From contig NZ_JNYY01000008.1 in NCBI RefSeq assembly GCF_000716785.1, positions 310,001-374,000 of the forward strand: 64,000 bases of DNA, written 5' to 3'. The notes beneath the pieces are model-generated. The model made no database searches. It saw nothing but the letters and a program-made list of their open reading frames with translations, and was not told the DNA's origin. Position numbers and translations under genes: made by a program. Source of the DNA: Amycolatopsis vancoresmycina. GTDB taxonomy: Bacteria > Actinomycetota > Actinomycetes > Mycobacteriales > Pseudonocardiaceae. The first letter of the stretch is position 1, and each line of letters starts with the position of its first letter. This document shows, in pieces, positions 52,150-59,725 of the stretch.

Positions 52150-53119
52150 CTTCGGAGACCGGCGCGCTCCACGTGTCGCACGCCTTCGTGGTCTTGCCGT
52201 CGTAGCCGGCCTTCGCCCAGGACAGCTGGTGCTCGCGCGAACCGTGGGTGTCGCTGTTGTCGGCCCGCCCGTAGTCGGCTACGGCCGCGTTCGCCAGCGA
52301 CCGGCTGATCGAGCCCGACCCGGCGACGGCCGCCAGGAACAGCGCGCCGAAGCAGTTGGCCTGCAGCTCGATCCGGCGGACGACCTCCTTGTCGGCCGTG
52401 CTGTTCTCGTCCGGCGAGGTCATCTTGTCCGCCGCCGCGGACAGGATGCCGCTCTCGCGCTGCACGTGGTGGCCGTATTCGTGGGCGATGGTCGCGATGT
52501 GCCGGGCCTTGTTGAGGCCGGCGTCGGAGAGCATCCAGTCGGTCGGGGCGTAGATCGTCGTGTCGCCACCGCAGTAGTACGCGACGGCCTCGTTCTCCGT
52601 CGGCGCCGCGCCGCACGCGCTGTGCTCGGGCAGCGTCACCGACACGGTGGCCGGCAGCGTCGGCTCGTTCACCTTCGCCAGCGCCGGGCGCCACGACTGC
52701 TCCAGGCAGTCGACGAGCGTTCGGTAGTACGTCTTGAGCTGCTCGGGCGCCCGGCCGAGCTCGGGCAGGGTGCAGGTGGCGGGCCCGGGGCTGATGCCGG
52801 CGCCGAGCAGCGGGTTGCGCGCGGTCTCCGGCACCGGCTTCGGTGTCTTGCCGGTGCCGCTGTAGGCGTGGCCGGTGTCGGCACCCTGCGCGGCGAGGGC
52901 CTGCCCGTCGACCCGGCGCGGGATGGTCACGGCGATCAGCGAGAAGGCCAGCACGGCGATCATCACCCCGCCGACCGCACCCCAGAGCCTGCTGCGCGGC
53001 GGGGCGATCGGGACGGGTGGCGCGGCGGCCCAGTTGGGCGCCCACGGGCTGGGCTCCGGCACCCACGCGGGTTCCGGCGGCCGGGCCGTCCCCGGCCACG
53101 GCGGTTCGGCGTCGTTCAC
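52142..53119 (-). CDS. Membrane-anchored neutral zinc metallopeptidase
   Basis: A 325-residue protein. The cytoplasmic N-terminus is proline/tryptophan-rich (EPAWVPEPSPWAPNWAAAPP). One span at ~47-66 is followed by an extracytoplasmic peptidase domain of the YpfJ/zn_metallopeptidase group with HEYGHHVQ (His213, Glu214, His217) and the third-ligand segment RRIELQANCFGALF. Paired Cys at 116/138 and 169/183 suggest disulfides. GTG 53119 follows GGGGGAGAC. A possible house-keeping envelope protease. Confidence 0.85.
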   Translation of the reverse strand: MNDAEPPWPGTARPPEPAWVPEPSPWAPNWAAAPPVPIAPPRSRLWGAVGGVMIAVLAFSLIAVTIPRRVDGQALAAQGADTGHAYSGTGKTPKPVPETARNPLLGAGISPGPATCTLPELGRAPEQLKTYYRTLVDCLEQSWRPALAKVNEPTLPATVSVTLPEHSACGAAPTENEAVAYYCGGDTTIYAPTDWMLSDAGLNKARHIATIAHEYGHHVQRESGILSAAADKMTSPDENSTADKEVVRRIELQANCFGALFLAAVAGSGSISRSLANAAVADYGRADNSDTHGSREHQLSWAKAGYDGKTTKACDTWSAPVSEVS

Positions 53120-53232
53120 GGTCTCCCCCTGCTGTGTGGGACCAGCATACGGACCACCCGGGAGGCGGGGATCACGAAAGGAAAACGCCACGGGGTGGCC
53201 GCCGGGCCCGGTGCCGGGCGAGACTGATCCCC

Positions 53233-55245
53233 ATGAGTGTCGAGGATCCTTACCTGTGGCTGGAAGACGTGACCGGCGAAGACGCGCTGGACTGGGTGCG
53301 CGCCCGCAACGACGAGACGCTGGACGAGCTGACGACGGCCGCGCGTTTCGCCGAGCTGCGTGACGAGCTGCGCGAGGTGCTCGACGCCGACGACCGGATC
53401 CCGTACGTCCGCCGCCGCGGGGCGTTCTACTACAACTTCTGGCAGGACGCGAGCCACCCGCGGGGCCTGTGGCGGCGGACGACGCCGGAGTCCTACCGGC
53501 AGGCCGAGCCCGAGTGGGAGCTGCTGCTCGACGTCGACGCGCTGGCCGAGGCCGAGGGCGAGAACTGGGTCTGGCAGGGCGCCACCGTGCTGCGCCCGGA
53601 CTACCGGCGCGGCCTGGTCGAGCTGTCCCGCGGCGGCGCGGACGCCACGGTCGTGCGCGAGTTCGACCTCGACGCGCACGAGTTCGTCGCCGACGGCTTC
53701 ACCGTGCCGGAGGCGAAGACGCGGATCGGCTGGATCGACGAAGACCGCGTCTACATCGGAACGGACTTCGGCCCCGGCTCGCTGACCAGCTCGGGGTACC
53801 CGCGGCTGGCCAAGGAGTGGCGCCGCGGCACGCCGCTCGCCGAGGCGGTCACGGTGTTCGAGGGCAAGCCCGACGACGTCTCGATCGGCGCGTCCCACGA
53901 CCCGACCGAAGGCTTCGAGCGCGACTTCGTCAGCCGCGCGATCGACTTCTACCGTTCGGAACTGCACCTGAAGACGGCGGACGGGCTGGTCAAGATCGAC
54001 GTCCCGGACGACGCGAGCGCGTCGGTGCACCGCGAATGGCTGCTGGTGCGGCCGCGGACCGCGTGGAGCACCGGCGGCACCGAGCACCCGGCCGGCTCGC
54101 TGATCGCCATCGGCTTCGACGCCTTCCTGGCCGGCGACCGCGACTTCACGACGCTGTTCACGCCCGACGAGCACACGTCACTCGGCTACTGGGCCTGGAC
54201 GCGCCACCACCTGCTGCTCGGCACGCTGCGGGACGTCCGCACCGAGCTGCGCACGCTGACCCCGGGCCCGGACGGCTGGCAGGAGGCGCCGCTGGCCGGC
54301 GGGCCGGAGTTCGGCAGCGCGGACATCTTCGACACCGACCCCGACGTCAGCGACGAGTACCTGATCGACTCCAGCGGCTTCCTCCAGCCCTCGACGCTGA
54401 GCTACGGCCAGGTCGGCGAAGAGGTCGAGATCCTGAAGCAGGCTCCGGCGTTCTTCGACGCTTCGGGCATGAGCGTCGCGCAGTACTTCGCGACGTCGGA
54501 GGACGGCACGAAGATCCCGTACTTCGTCGTCCGGCCGTCCGGCGCCGAAGGCGGCCCGACGCTGCTGACCGGCTACGGCGGCTTCGAGATCTCGCTGACG
54601 CCGTCCTACAGCGGGATGATCGGCCGCGGGTGGCTGGCCCGCGGCGGCACGTACGTCGTCGCGAACATCCGCGGTGGCGGCGAGTACGGGCCTGGCTGGC
54701 ACACGCAGGCGATCAAGGCCGAGCGCCACCGCGTGTACGAGGACTTCGCCGCGGTGGCGTCGGACCTGGTTTCGCGGGGCATCACCACGCCGGCGAAGCT
54801 GGGCATCCAGGGCGGCAGCAACGGCGGGCTGCTGATGGGCGTCATGCTGACGCGCTACCCGGAGCGGTTCGGCGCGATCGTCAGCCAGGTGCCCCTGCTG
54901 GACATGCGCCGCTACCACCTGCTGCTGGCCGGGGCGTCCTGGATGGCCGAGTACGGCGACCCCGACGACGCCGCGGAATGGGCGTACATCTCGCAGTACT
55001 CGCCGTACCAGAACGTCCACAGTGGACGCGACTATCCGCCGTCGCTGTTCGTGACGTCGACGCGCGACGACCGCGTGCACCCCGCCCACGCCCGCAAGAT
55101 GGTGGCGCGGATGAGCGAGCAGGGGCACGACGTCCGCTACCACGAGAACATCGAAGGCGGCCACGGTGCCGCCGCGGACAACGAGCAGCTGGCGTTCAAG
55201 TGGGCGCTGGTGTTCGAGTTCCTGTGGGAGCAGCTCACGAAGTGA
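53233..55245 (+). CDS. Prolyl oligopeptidase (S9A)
   Basis: A 670-residue cytoplasmic peptidase. N-terminal DPYLWLEDVTGEDALDWVRARNDETL and beta-propeller region; C-terminal catalytic domain with Ser in GIQGGSNGGLLMGV, Asp in TSTRDDRVHPAH and His in ENIEGGHGAAADN. VVANIRGGGEYGPGWHTQA is also conserved. Cleaves short proline-containing peptides. It could complete the breakdown of peptides released by the secreted S15 enzyme in this window. The stop overlaps the convergent SMR gene by 11 bp. Confidence 0.9.
   Translation: MSVEDPYLWLEDVTGEDALDWVRARNDETLDELTTAARFAELRDELREVLDADDRIPYVRRRGAFYYNFWQDASHPRGLWRRTTPESYRQAEPEWELLLDVDALAEAEGENWVWQGATVLRPDYRRGLVELSRGGADATVVREFDLDAHEFVADGFTVPEAKTRIGWIDEDRVYIGTDFGPGSLTSSGYPRLAKEWRRGTPLAEAVTVFEGKPDDVSIGASHDPTEGFERDFVSRAIDFYRSELHLKTADGLVKIDVPDDASASVHREWLLVRPRTAWSTGGTEHPAGSLIAIGFDAFLAGDRDFTTLFTPDEHTSLGYWAWTRHHLLLGTLRDVRTELRTLTPGPDGWQEAPLAGGPEFGSADIFDTDPDVSDEYLIDSSGFLQPSTLSYGQVGEEVEILKQAPAFFDASGMSVAQYFATSEDGTKIPYFVVRPSGAEGGPTLLTGYGGFEISLTPSYSGMIGRGWLARGGTYVVANIRGGGEYGPGWHTQAIKAERHRVYEDFAAVASDLVSRGITTPAKLGIQGGSNGGLLMGVMLTRYPERFGAIVSQVPLLDMRRYHLLLAGASWMAEYGDPDDAAEWAYISQYSPYQNVHSGRDYPPSLFVTSTRDDRVHPAHARKMVARMSEQGHDVRYHENIEGGHGAAADNEQLAFKWALVFEFLWEQLTK
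55015..55027. repeat. GTCCACWGTGGAC palindrome, copy 4
   Basis: GTCCACAGTGGAC within the prolyl oligopeptidase gene, in a different frame from the others (encodes V-H-S-G with the uncommon codons AGT and GGA). Confidence 0.6.
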
Positions 55246-55549
55246 CCCGCGCGAGCACGACGCCGCCGACGATCAGGGCCAGCGCGGCCACCCGGCCGAG
55301 GCTCAGCGGGTCCTTGTTGACGACGACGCCGAGCACGATCGCGCCGACGGCACCGATCCCGGTGAACACCGCGTAGGCGGTGCCCACCGGGACGGTGTCC
55401 ATCGCGCGCGACAGCAGGTACACCGCGGCGGCGCCGAGCGCGAAGCACAGCAGCGTCGGCCAGGGCCGCGTGAAGTTCTCCGTCGGTTTGATGCTCTGCG
55501 ACCAGGCGATCTCGACGAACCCGGCGAGGACGAGCGTCACCCAGCCCAT
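55235..55549 (-). CDS. SMR efflux protein, SugE/Gdx-like
   Basis: A 104-residue four-span transporter. Conserved Glu in LVLAGFVEIAWSQSIKPTENFTRPWP, followed by VPVGTAYAVFTGIGAVGAIVLGVV. The N-FTRPWP stretch and W-S-x-x-x-K spacing are closer to the SugE/Gdx (guanidinium or small cation) branch than to EmrE. Works as a dimer; a single-gene dual-topology form is expected. The ATG overlaps the azoreductase stop (TGATG), so both respond to the same promoter. Confidence 0.83.
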   Translation of the reverse strand: MGWVTLVLAGFVEIAWSQSIKPTENFTRPWPTLLCFALGAAAVYLLSRAMDTVPVGTAYAVFTGIGAVGAIVLGVVVNKDPLSLGRVAALALIVGGVVLARVTS

Positions 55550-56160
55550 CAGAACGCCGCCCGGGCCGCTTCGAGCGACGTTTTCCGCTCGCCGTCGCGA
55601 GCGGCGAGGTGCGGGTCGACCAGGGCGTTGGTCAGCTCGGCGTGCACGAACCGGACGTCGTCGACGTCGTAGTGCCCGGCGATGAAGTCCCGCAGGTAGC
55701 GCTCGTGGTGGTCGAAGGGCGCTCGCGGTGTTCCGGCCGCGTACGTCCCGCCTCTGGCGCCGGCGATGACGAACTTCTTGCCGCGCAGGGACATCTTCGG
55801 AAACGTCACCTGGTCGATCCACGCCTTCAGGGCGGCCGGGATCGAGAAGTTGTACATCGGCGCGCCGATCAGGACGACGTCGGCTTCGAGCAGCTCGGCC
55901 AGGAGCGGCTCGACGACCGCCCAGGCCTTCTGCTGCTCCGGCGTCTCGACGACGTCGGCGTAGTGCGCGGGATCGGTGATCTTCGCGGCGAGCAGGGCGT
56001 CGCAGATCTCGGTCCACGCTTCCCCGATCACCGGAACCGGATCGGCGGCCAGGTCGCGGTAGGTGCGGGTGCCCGTCCAGCCGGCGGCGTACCGGGCGGA
56101 AAGCTCACGGGAGAACGACGAGCGGCGGGCGCTGGAGTCGAGGTGCAGCAGGTGGGGCAC
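55549..56160 (-). CDS. azoR: FMN-dependent NADH-azoreductase
   Basis: A 203-residue flavodoxin-fold enzyme: LHLDSSARRSSFSRELSARYA binds FMN, and IGAPMYNFSIPAALKAWIDQVTFP is the AzoR/NQO signature. It reduces quinones or azo compounds with NADH and protects against electrophiles. GTG start with GAGGAGGA upstream. First gene of a pair with the SMR exporter, divergent from a TetR regulator. Confidence 0.87.
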   Translation of the reverse strand: MPHLLHLDSSARRSSFSRELSARYAAGWTGTRTYRDLAADPVPVIGEAWTEICDALLAAKITDPAHYADVVETPEQQKAWAVVEPLLAELLEADVVLIGAPMYNFSIPAALKAWIDQVTFPKMSLRGKKFVIAGARGGTYAAGTPRAPFDHHERYLRDFIAGHYDVDDVRFVHAELTNALVDPHLAARDGERKTSLEAARAAF

Positions 56161-56170
56161 GATTCCTCCT

Positions 56171-56214
56171 CAAGTGGACGCGGTGTCCACTTGGGCTAAC
56201 TGGACGTCTCGTCC
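56171..56214. promoter_or_regulatory. Two TetR-type operators between azoR and tetR
   Basis: CAAGTGGAC-N5-GTCCACTTG (56171-56193) is a perfect 9-bp dyad. A second, shorter one, GGAC-N5-GTCC (56202-56214), has the same 5-bp centre. Both lie between the divergent starts at 56160 and 56238, where a TetR dimer could repress both genes. Confidence 0.65.
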
Positions 56215-56237
56215 GGATATTCCCTAGGCTGGCGCCC

Positions 56238-56789
56238 ATGCCCGAACGCGCCGACGCGGCCCGCAACCGCGCGAAGATCCTCGCGGCGGCCGAGGAGCTC
56301 TTCACCACCCGCGGCGCGGCCGAGGTGACGATGGAGGACATCGCCCGGGCGGCCGGCGTCGGCCGCGGAACGCTGTACCGCCGCTACCCGGACCGCGCGA
56401 CGATCGCCGTGGCGCTGCTGGACGAGCACGAACGCCAGCTCCAGGAGGCGCTGCTGCGCGGCGACCCACCGCTGGGCCCGGGTGCGCCGCCGTCCGAACG
56501 GTTGGCGGCGTTCTACGAGGCGATGGTGGTGCTGCTGGAGCGGCACGCGCCCCTGGTGCTGGGCGCCGAGGTGGGCCATTCCCGGTTCACGACGGGCGCG
56601 TACGGGTTCTGGCGCACGCACGTCCGGGTGCTGGCGGAGGCGGCGGGCGCACCGGACCCCGACGTCCTGGCGGACGTGTTGCTGGCCCCGCTGGCGCCGG
56701 AGCTGTTCCTGCACCAGACGTCGCGGGGAGTGCCAGTGGAGCGGATCACCGCGACGCTGAGGCAGCTGGCCTTTCGATCACTTCCCTGA
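56238..56789 (+). CDS. TetR-family regulator
   Basis: A 183-residue repressor: N-terminal HTH NRAKILAAAEELFTTRGAAEVTMEDIARAAGVGRGTLYRRYPDRATIAVALL, helical ligand-binding domain after residue 60. Divergent from azoR and the SMR gene, with two matching dyads between, so probably their local quinone- or drug-sensing repressor. Short C-terminus is within family range. Confidence 0.87.
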   Translation: MPERADAARNRAKILAAAEELFTTRGAAEVTMEDIARAAGVGRGTLYRRYPDRATIAVALLDEHERQLQEALLRGDPPLGPGAPPSERLAAFYEAMVVLLERHAPLVLGAEVGHSRFTTGAYGFWRTHVRVLAEAAGAPDPDVLADVLLAPLAPELFLHQTSRGVPVERITATLRQLAFRSLP

Positions 56790-56813
56790 CGAGCGCTCTC
56801 ATTGGAGAATCCA

Positions 56814-57995
56814 ATGCCCCACACTGACGGATCGCGCAGGAACGTCCGTTCGGACCAAGTCACGAGGCTGCTCCTCGATTGCATCGAGGAGCACGTGGCC
56901 GACCCGGACGTCCGCGCCGGGGTCGCCGACCTGCGGGAGCACCTGACCAGGTCCCGGAATCGCGGCGGGAAGCGGATGCTGGAGCTGGCCGGGTTCGCCC
57001 ACCGCGAGGCACTGGCAGCCGGTGACACGGCAACGGCCGATCGACTGGACGATCTGATCGGGCACGCGACCGGCCGGCTTCTCACCAACGACGTGACCCG
57101 CAAGTACCAGCTCTACGATGCGCGGGAGACCAATCTCCACGCGGTGGACCTCATGGCGTCCAACGCGCATGCGCTGGGCGCCTACCAAGCCAAGAAGTAC
57201 CTGGCCGACCACCCGGAGGCCACGGCCGCCGAGCTCGTGGACCACCTCGAGGGACTCAGTGAGCTGTCGACCAAGGTGGTCGAAGACCGCGAACGTGGCC
57301 ACTACCGGATCCTCCGCCTCGACACCGAGAGACAGGTATGGCTGGCCGAAGTCCTGACCCGAAGGGTGCATCCGGACCTCGACAACGAAGTCGGAGTCTT
57401 CGACCTGTCGGAGGTCGAATTGACCAGCCTGGTCGAGGCAGCTCAGTTGCAGCTCCGCCGGGAGCGGCTGTCCGTGATCCGGGACGTCGTCGAAAATCCG
57501 AACAGCACCGAAGCCCACCTTCAGCAAGCGCTTCGCGGCTCCTACTGGCTCTTCGGGGGAAGCTACGTCGGGGAAGCGTACCGGCGCCGGTTCACCACCG
57601 GAACCGAGGTCGACATTCCGCTGTTGCGTCCCGACGGCTCCCTCCACGTCGTAGAGCTCAAACGGGCGAATGTGCCGCTAGTCCGGACCTACCGCAGCTT
57701 CGGCCTGATCGTCGACCGACGAGTCCACGAAGCAATGAGCCAAGTCTCGAATTACCTCACTGCTTTCGACGAAGATCGCCATGCGATACGCCACGAGCAC
57801 GGCGTCGAGTCCCGGCGGGCGACCGGCACCGTCGTGATCGGGCATCCCGCATTCCAATCGCAGTTCGACGAGCAGAAAATCACGGAGACGCTTCGCACAT
57901 ACAACGCTGAGCATGCTCGGATCACCGTGATCACCTACAAGGAACTACTGGACAATGCCGAACGCTCACTCGCCATCGAGAGCGAGAAGGGCTAG
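56814..57995 (+). CDS. Shedu-type (DUF4263) nuclease, probable anti-phage defence
   Basis: A 393-residue protein. The first 230 residues are helical and unrecognised (SRNRGGKRMLELAGFAHREALAAG). The C-terminal DUF4263 domain has RGSYWLFGGSYVGEAYRRRF, then Glu265/Asp267 (TEVDIPLL), Glu281-Leu-Lys283 (HVVELKRAN) and Gln310 (SQVSNYL), a PD-(D/E)xK nuclease core as in SduA. Shedu proteins protect bacteria from phage as single-gene systems (established); the N-terminal domain is thought to regulate or recognise. GGAGA precedes the ATG. A GC-rich gene with no neighbouring mobile element. Confidence 0.78.
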   Translation: MPHTDGSRRNVRSDQVTRLLLDCIEEHVADPDVRAGVADLREHLTRSRNRGGKRMLELAGFAHREALAAGDTATADRLDDLIGHATGRLLTNDVTRKYQLYDARETNLHAVDLMASNAHALGAYQAKKYLADHPEATAAELVDHLEGLSELSTKVVEDRERGHYRILRLDTERQVWLAEVLTRRVHPDLDNEVGVFDLSEVELTSLVEAAQLQLRRERLSVIRDVVENPNSTEAHLQQALRGSYWLFGGSYVGEAYRRRFTTGTEVDIPLLRPDGSLHVVELKRANVPLVRTYRSFGLIVDRRVHEAMSQVSNYLTAFDEDRHAIRHEHGVESRRATGTVVIGHPAFQSQFDEQKITETLRTYNAEHARITVITYKELLDNAERSLAIESEKG

Positions 57996-58738
57996 AAGAG
58001 CCCGCGCGGCCGGGCGCGCTTCGGGAGATACCGCGGCTTCGGCCTCGCCTCTTCCCCGCGGATCCGCGCGAGGGCGGCCTCGAACTCGGTGAGCACCTCG
58101 GCGACGAAGACGACCCGCCCGACGCCGAGCCTGTGCAGTGCCGGCCCGTGGTCCGCGGCGACCGTGACCGCGACCCCGAGCAGGAGGATCCGCCACGCGC
58201 CTAACACCGCCGCCCGGGCGGGCTTGCGGAGGGCGCGGAAGCCGATCTCGAGCCGGTGGCAGTGGAACGGCACGTGCCGCTCCTCGTCGGCGAGGATGCG
58301 GGCCGCGACCTGGCACACCAAGGGATCGGTCGTGCCGTCGCGCAGGGCGCGGTAGTACCGCAGGGCGACGACTTCGGCGATGAGCAGCACCATGAGCTCC
58401 AGCCGCAGCCCGAGCGCCCGCCGCAGCTTGACGAACACGGTGTCCGACCAGTGCCCCGGGATGGTGGACACGTTCGCGGCGGCCAGCAGTCCGGCGAGCA
58501 TCCGGGCGTGGTTCTGCTCCTCGGCGACGAAGAGCTTCACGGCGGCGAGGTAGGTGTCGTCCCCGGCGGCTTTCGCGATGAGGTTGGCGCCGTCCCCGGC
58601 TTCGCCGACCTGGAACCGTTGGATGCTCTTGGCGACGTCGGGATGCAGGCGCGCGCCCCGTTCCCACGGCGGGTCTTCGCGCTGCCGGCGGCGTTCGGCC
58701 TCGGTTTCGAAATCCTGGAGCCAGTGTGCGTACGTCAT
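57992..58738 (-). CDS. Ferritin-like diiron-type protein
   Basis: A 248-residue protein with two metal-ligand motifs, VAEEQNHARMLAGLL and LADEERHVPFHCHRLEIGF, plus EVVALRYYRAL between them: a four-helix carboxylate-bridged diiron pattern. Hydrophobic helices around 110-135 may touch the membrane. Could be an oxygenase or oxidase-like protein; its substrate is unknown. The stop overlaps the Shedu gene stop (CTAG shared). Confidence 0.72.
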   Translation of the reverse strand: MTYAHWLQDFETEAERRRQREDPPWERGARLHPDVAKSIQRFQVGEAGDGANLIAKAAGDDTYLAAVKLFVAEEQNHARMLAGLLAAANVSTIPGHWSDTVFVKLRRALGLRLELMVLLIAEVVALRYYRALRDGTTDPLVCQVAARILADEERHVPFHCHRLEIGFRALRKPARAAVLGAWRILLLGVAVTVAADHGPALHRLGVGRVVFVAEVLTEFEAALARIRGEEARPKPRYLPKRARPRGLF

Positions 58739-58792
58739 CGGTTCGATGATGCCGCGTGTTTGTGGACCGGATGGGCAGGGTTTCGTGGAGAT

Positions 58793-58847
58793 TCGGTGAT
58801 GATTCGTACGTCAACCGATCACCGAGGTGCAGCCCAGTGCTTACTGG
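58793..58847. terminator. Possible terminator after the caspase/hydrolase operon
   Basis: TCGGTGAT (58793-58800) pairs with ATCACCGA (58818-58825), and CCAGT-GCTT-ACTGG follows at 58834-58847. Weak hairpins in the 144-bp gap between the hydrolase stop and the ferritin-like gene start. Confidence 0.35.
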
Positions 58848-58882
58848 TGACCTCGCAGCGATTAGTCGCATGCCGAATCTGC

Positions 58883-59725
58883 TCAGTCATGCGGTGCTGC
58901 GATAGTCAGCGCGGTGCGGTCATGCGCCAGATAGGCACCCAGGGTATGGAAGTCCAGCATACCGATGGCACATTGCTCGTGCCGGTCGACCGGAAACCGG
59001 TCGCCGAGCCGTTTCGGCACCGCTACCAAGTCACCGGGGTCGGCCAAATCGACCCACTTCCCCACACCCACCGGCCGGGTACCTCGACCCTCGGCCGGCT
59101 CCGGCTCCAACGCGTCGAAGATCGCAAACGGCAGGCCGAGTGGTGATCCGACGGTGACGAACAGATCGACCTTCAGCTGAGGGTATGCGTGCAACGCCTC
59201 GTAGGCGACCACTGAACCAAGTGAGTGGGCGACGAGAACTCTGGGGTGGTGCTGCTCGATGGCCGCCGCGACGATCTCGCGGGCGGCACGCCGGCGTCCG
59301 GGTTTGGTGAGGTAAGAGTTGGCGTCGCGTGCCAACGCGACCGCGATCCGCGCCAACACGTCGAAGGAGCGCCCCCGCCTGCGTGCCAGCCAGTCAAAAG
59401 CTTGACGAAGGGGAGCGGTGAGCCATCCCTGCGCCTCTTCGGGTTCAGGCGCCCCGGCGGCCAGCAGCCAAGCCCGGACCACGGCCCGTTCCCCCGGTGT
59501 CAGACTGCCGAGTTCGCTCCCGTGAACCGCCTGCACATCGACGTCAGCCAGCAAATGAGCGTAGTAGGCGACGGCGAGGCGCGGCGCGCCGACGTCGAGT
59601 CCGGCAGCCCGGTAGCCGGCGTCGAGACGTGGTTGCCAGTCCTCGGCCAGCTCTGCCGCGGCTCGGTCCGGCTCTACGGAACGACGGAGGTTGCCGATTC
59701 CGTGTACCGCCAGCACAGGGGTCAT
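58883..59725 (-). CDS. Alpha/beta hydrolase, probable partner of caspase-NACHT protein
   Basis: A 280-residue serine hydrolase: oxyanion HGIGN at the start, nucleophile Ser168 in VLVAHSLGSVVAYEAL, candidate Asp near 229-232 (DLADPGDLV) and His260 (DFHTLGAYL). No signal peptide or lid-type hydrophobic segments. The ATG overlaps the stop of the giant caspase gene (ATGA), so it is made in step with it. It might be an effector (lipase or esterase) that the caspase or NACHT part controls, or an accessory enzyme. The substrate is unknown. Confidence 0.75.
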   Translation of the reverse strand: MTPVLAVHGIGNLRRSVEPDRAAAELAEDWQPRLDAGYRAAGLDVGAPRLAVAYYAHLLADVDVQAVHGSELGSLTPGERAVVRAWLLAAGAPEPEEAQGWLTAPLRQAFDWLARRRGRSFDVLARIAVALARDANSYLTKPGRRRAAREIVAAAIEQHHPRVLVAHSLGSVVAYEALHAYPQLKVDLFVTVGSPLGLPFAIFDALEPEPAEGRGTRPVGVGKWVDLADPGDLVAVPKRLGDRFPVDRHEQCAIGMLDFHTLGAYLAHDRTALTIAAPHD

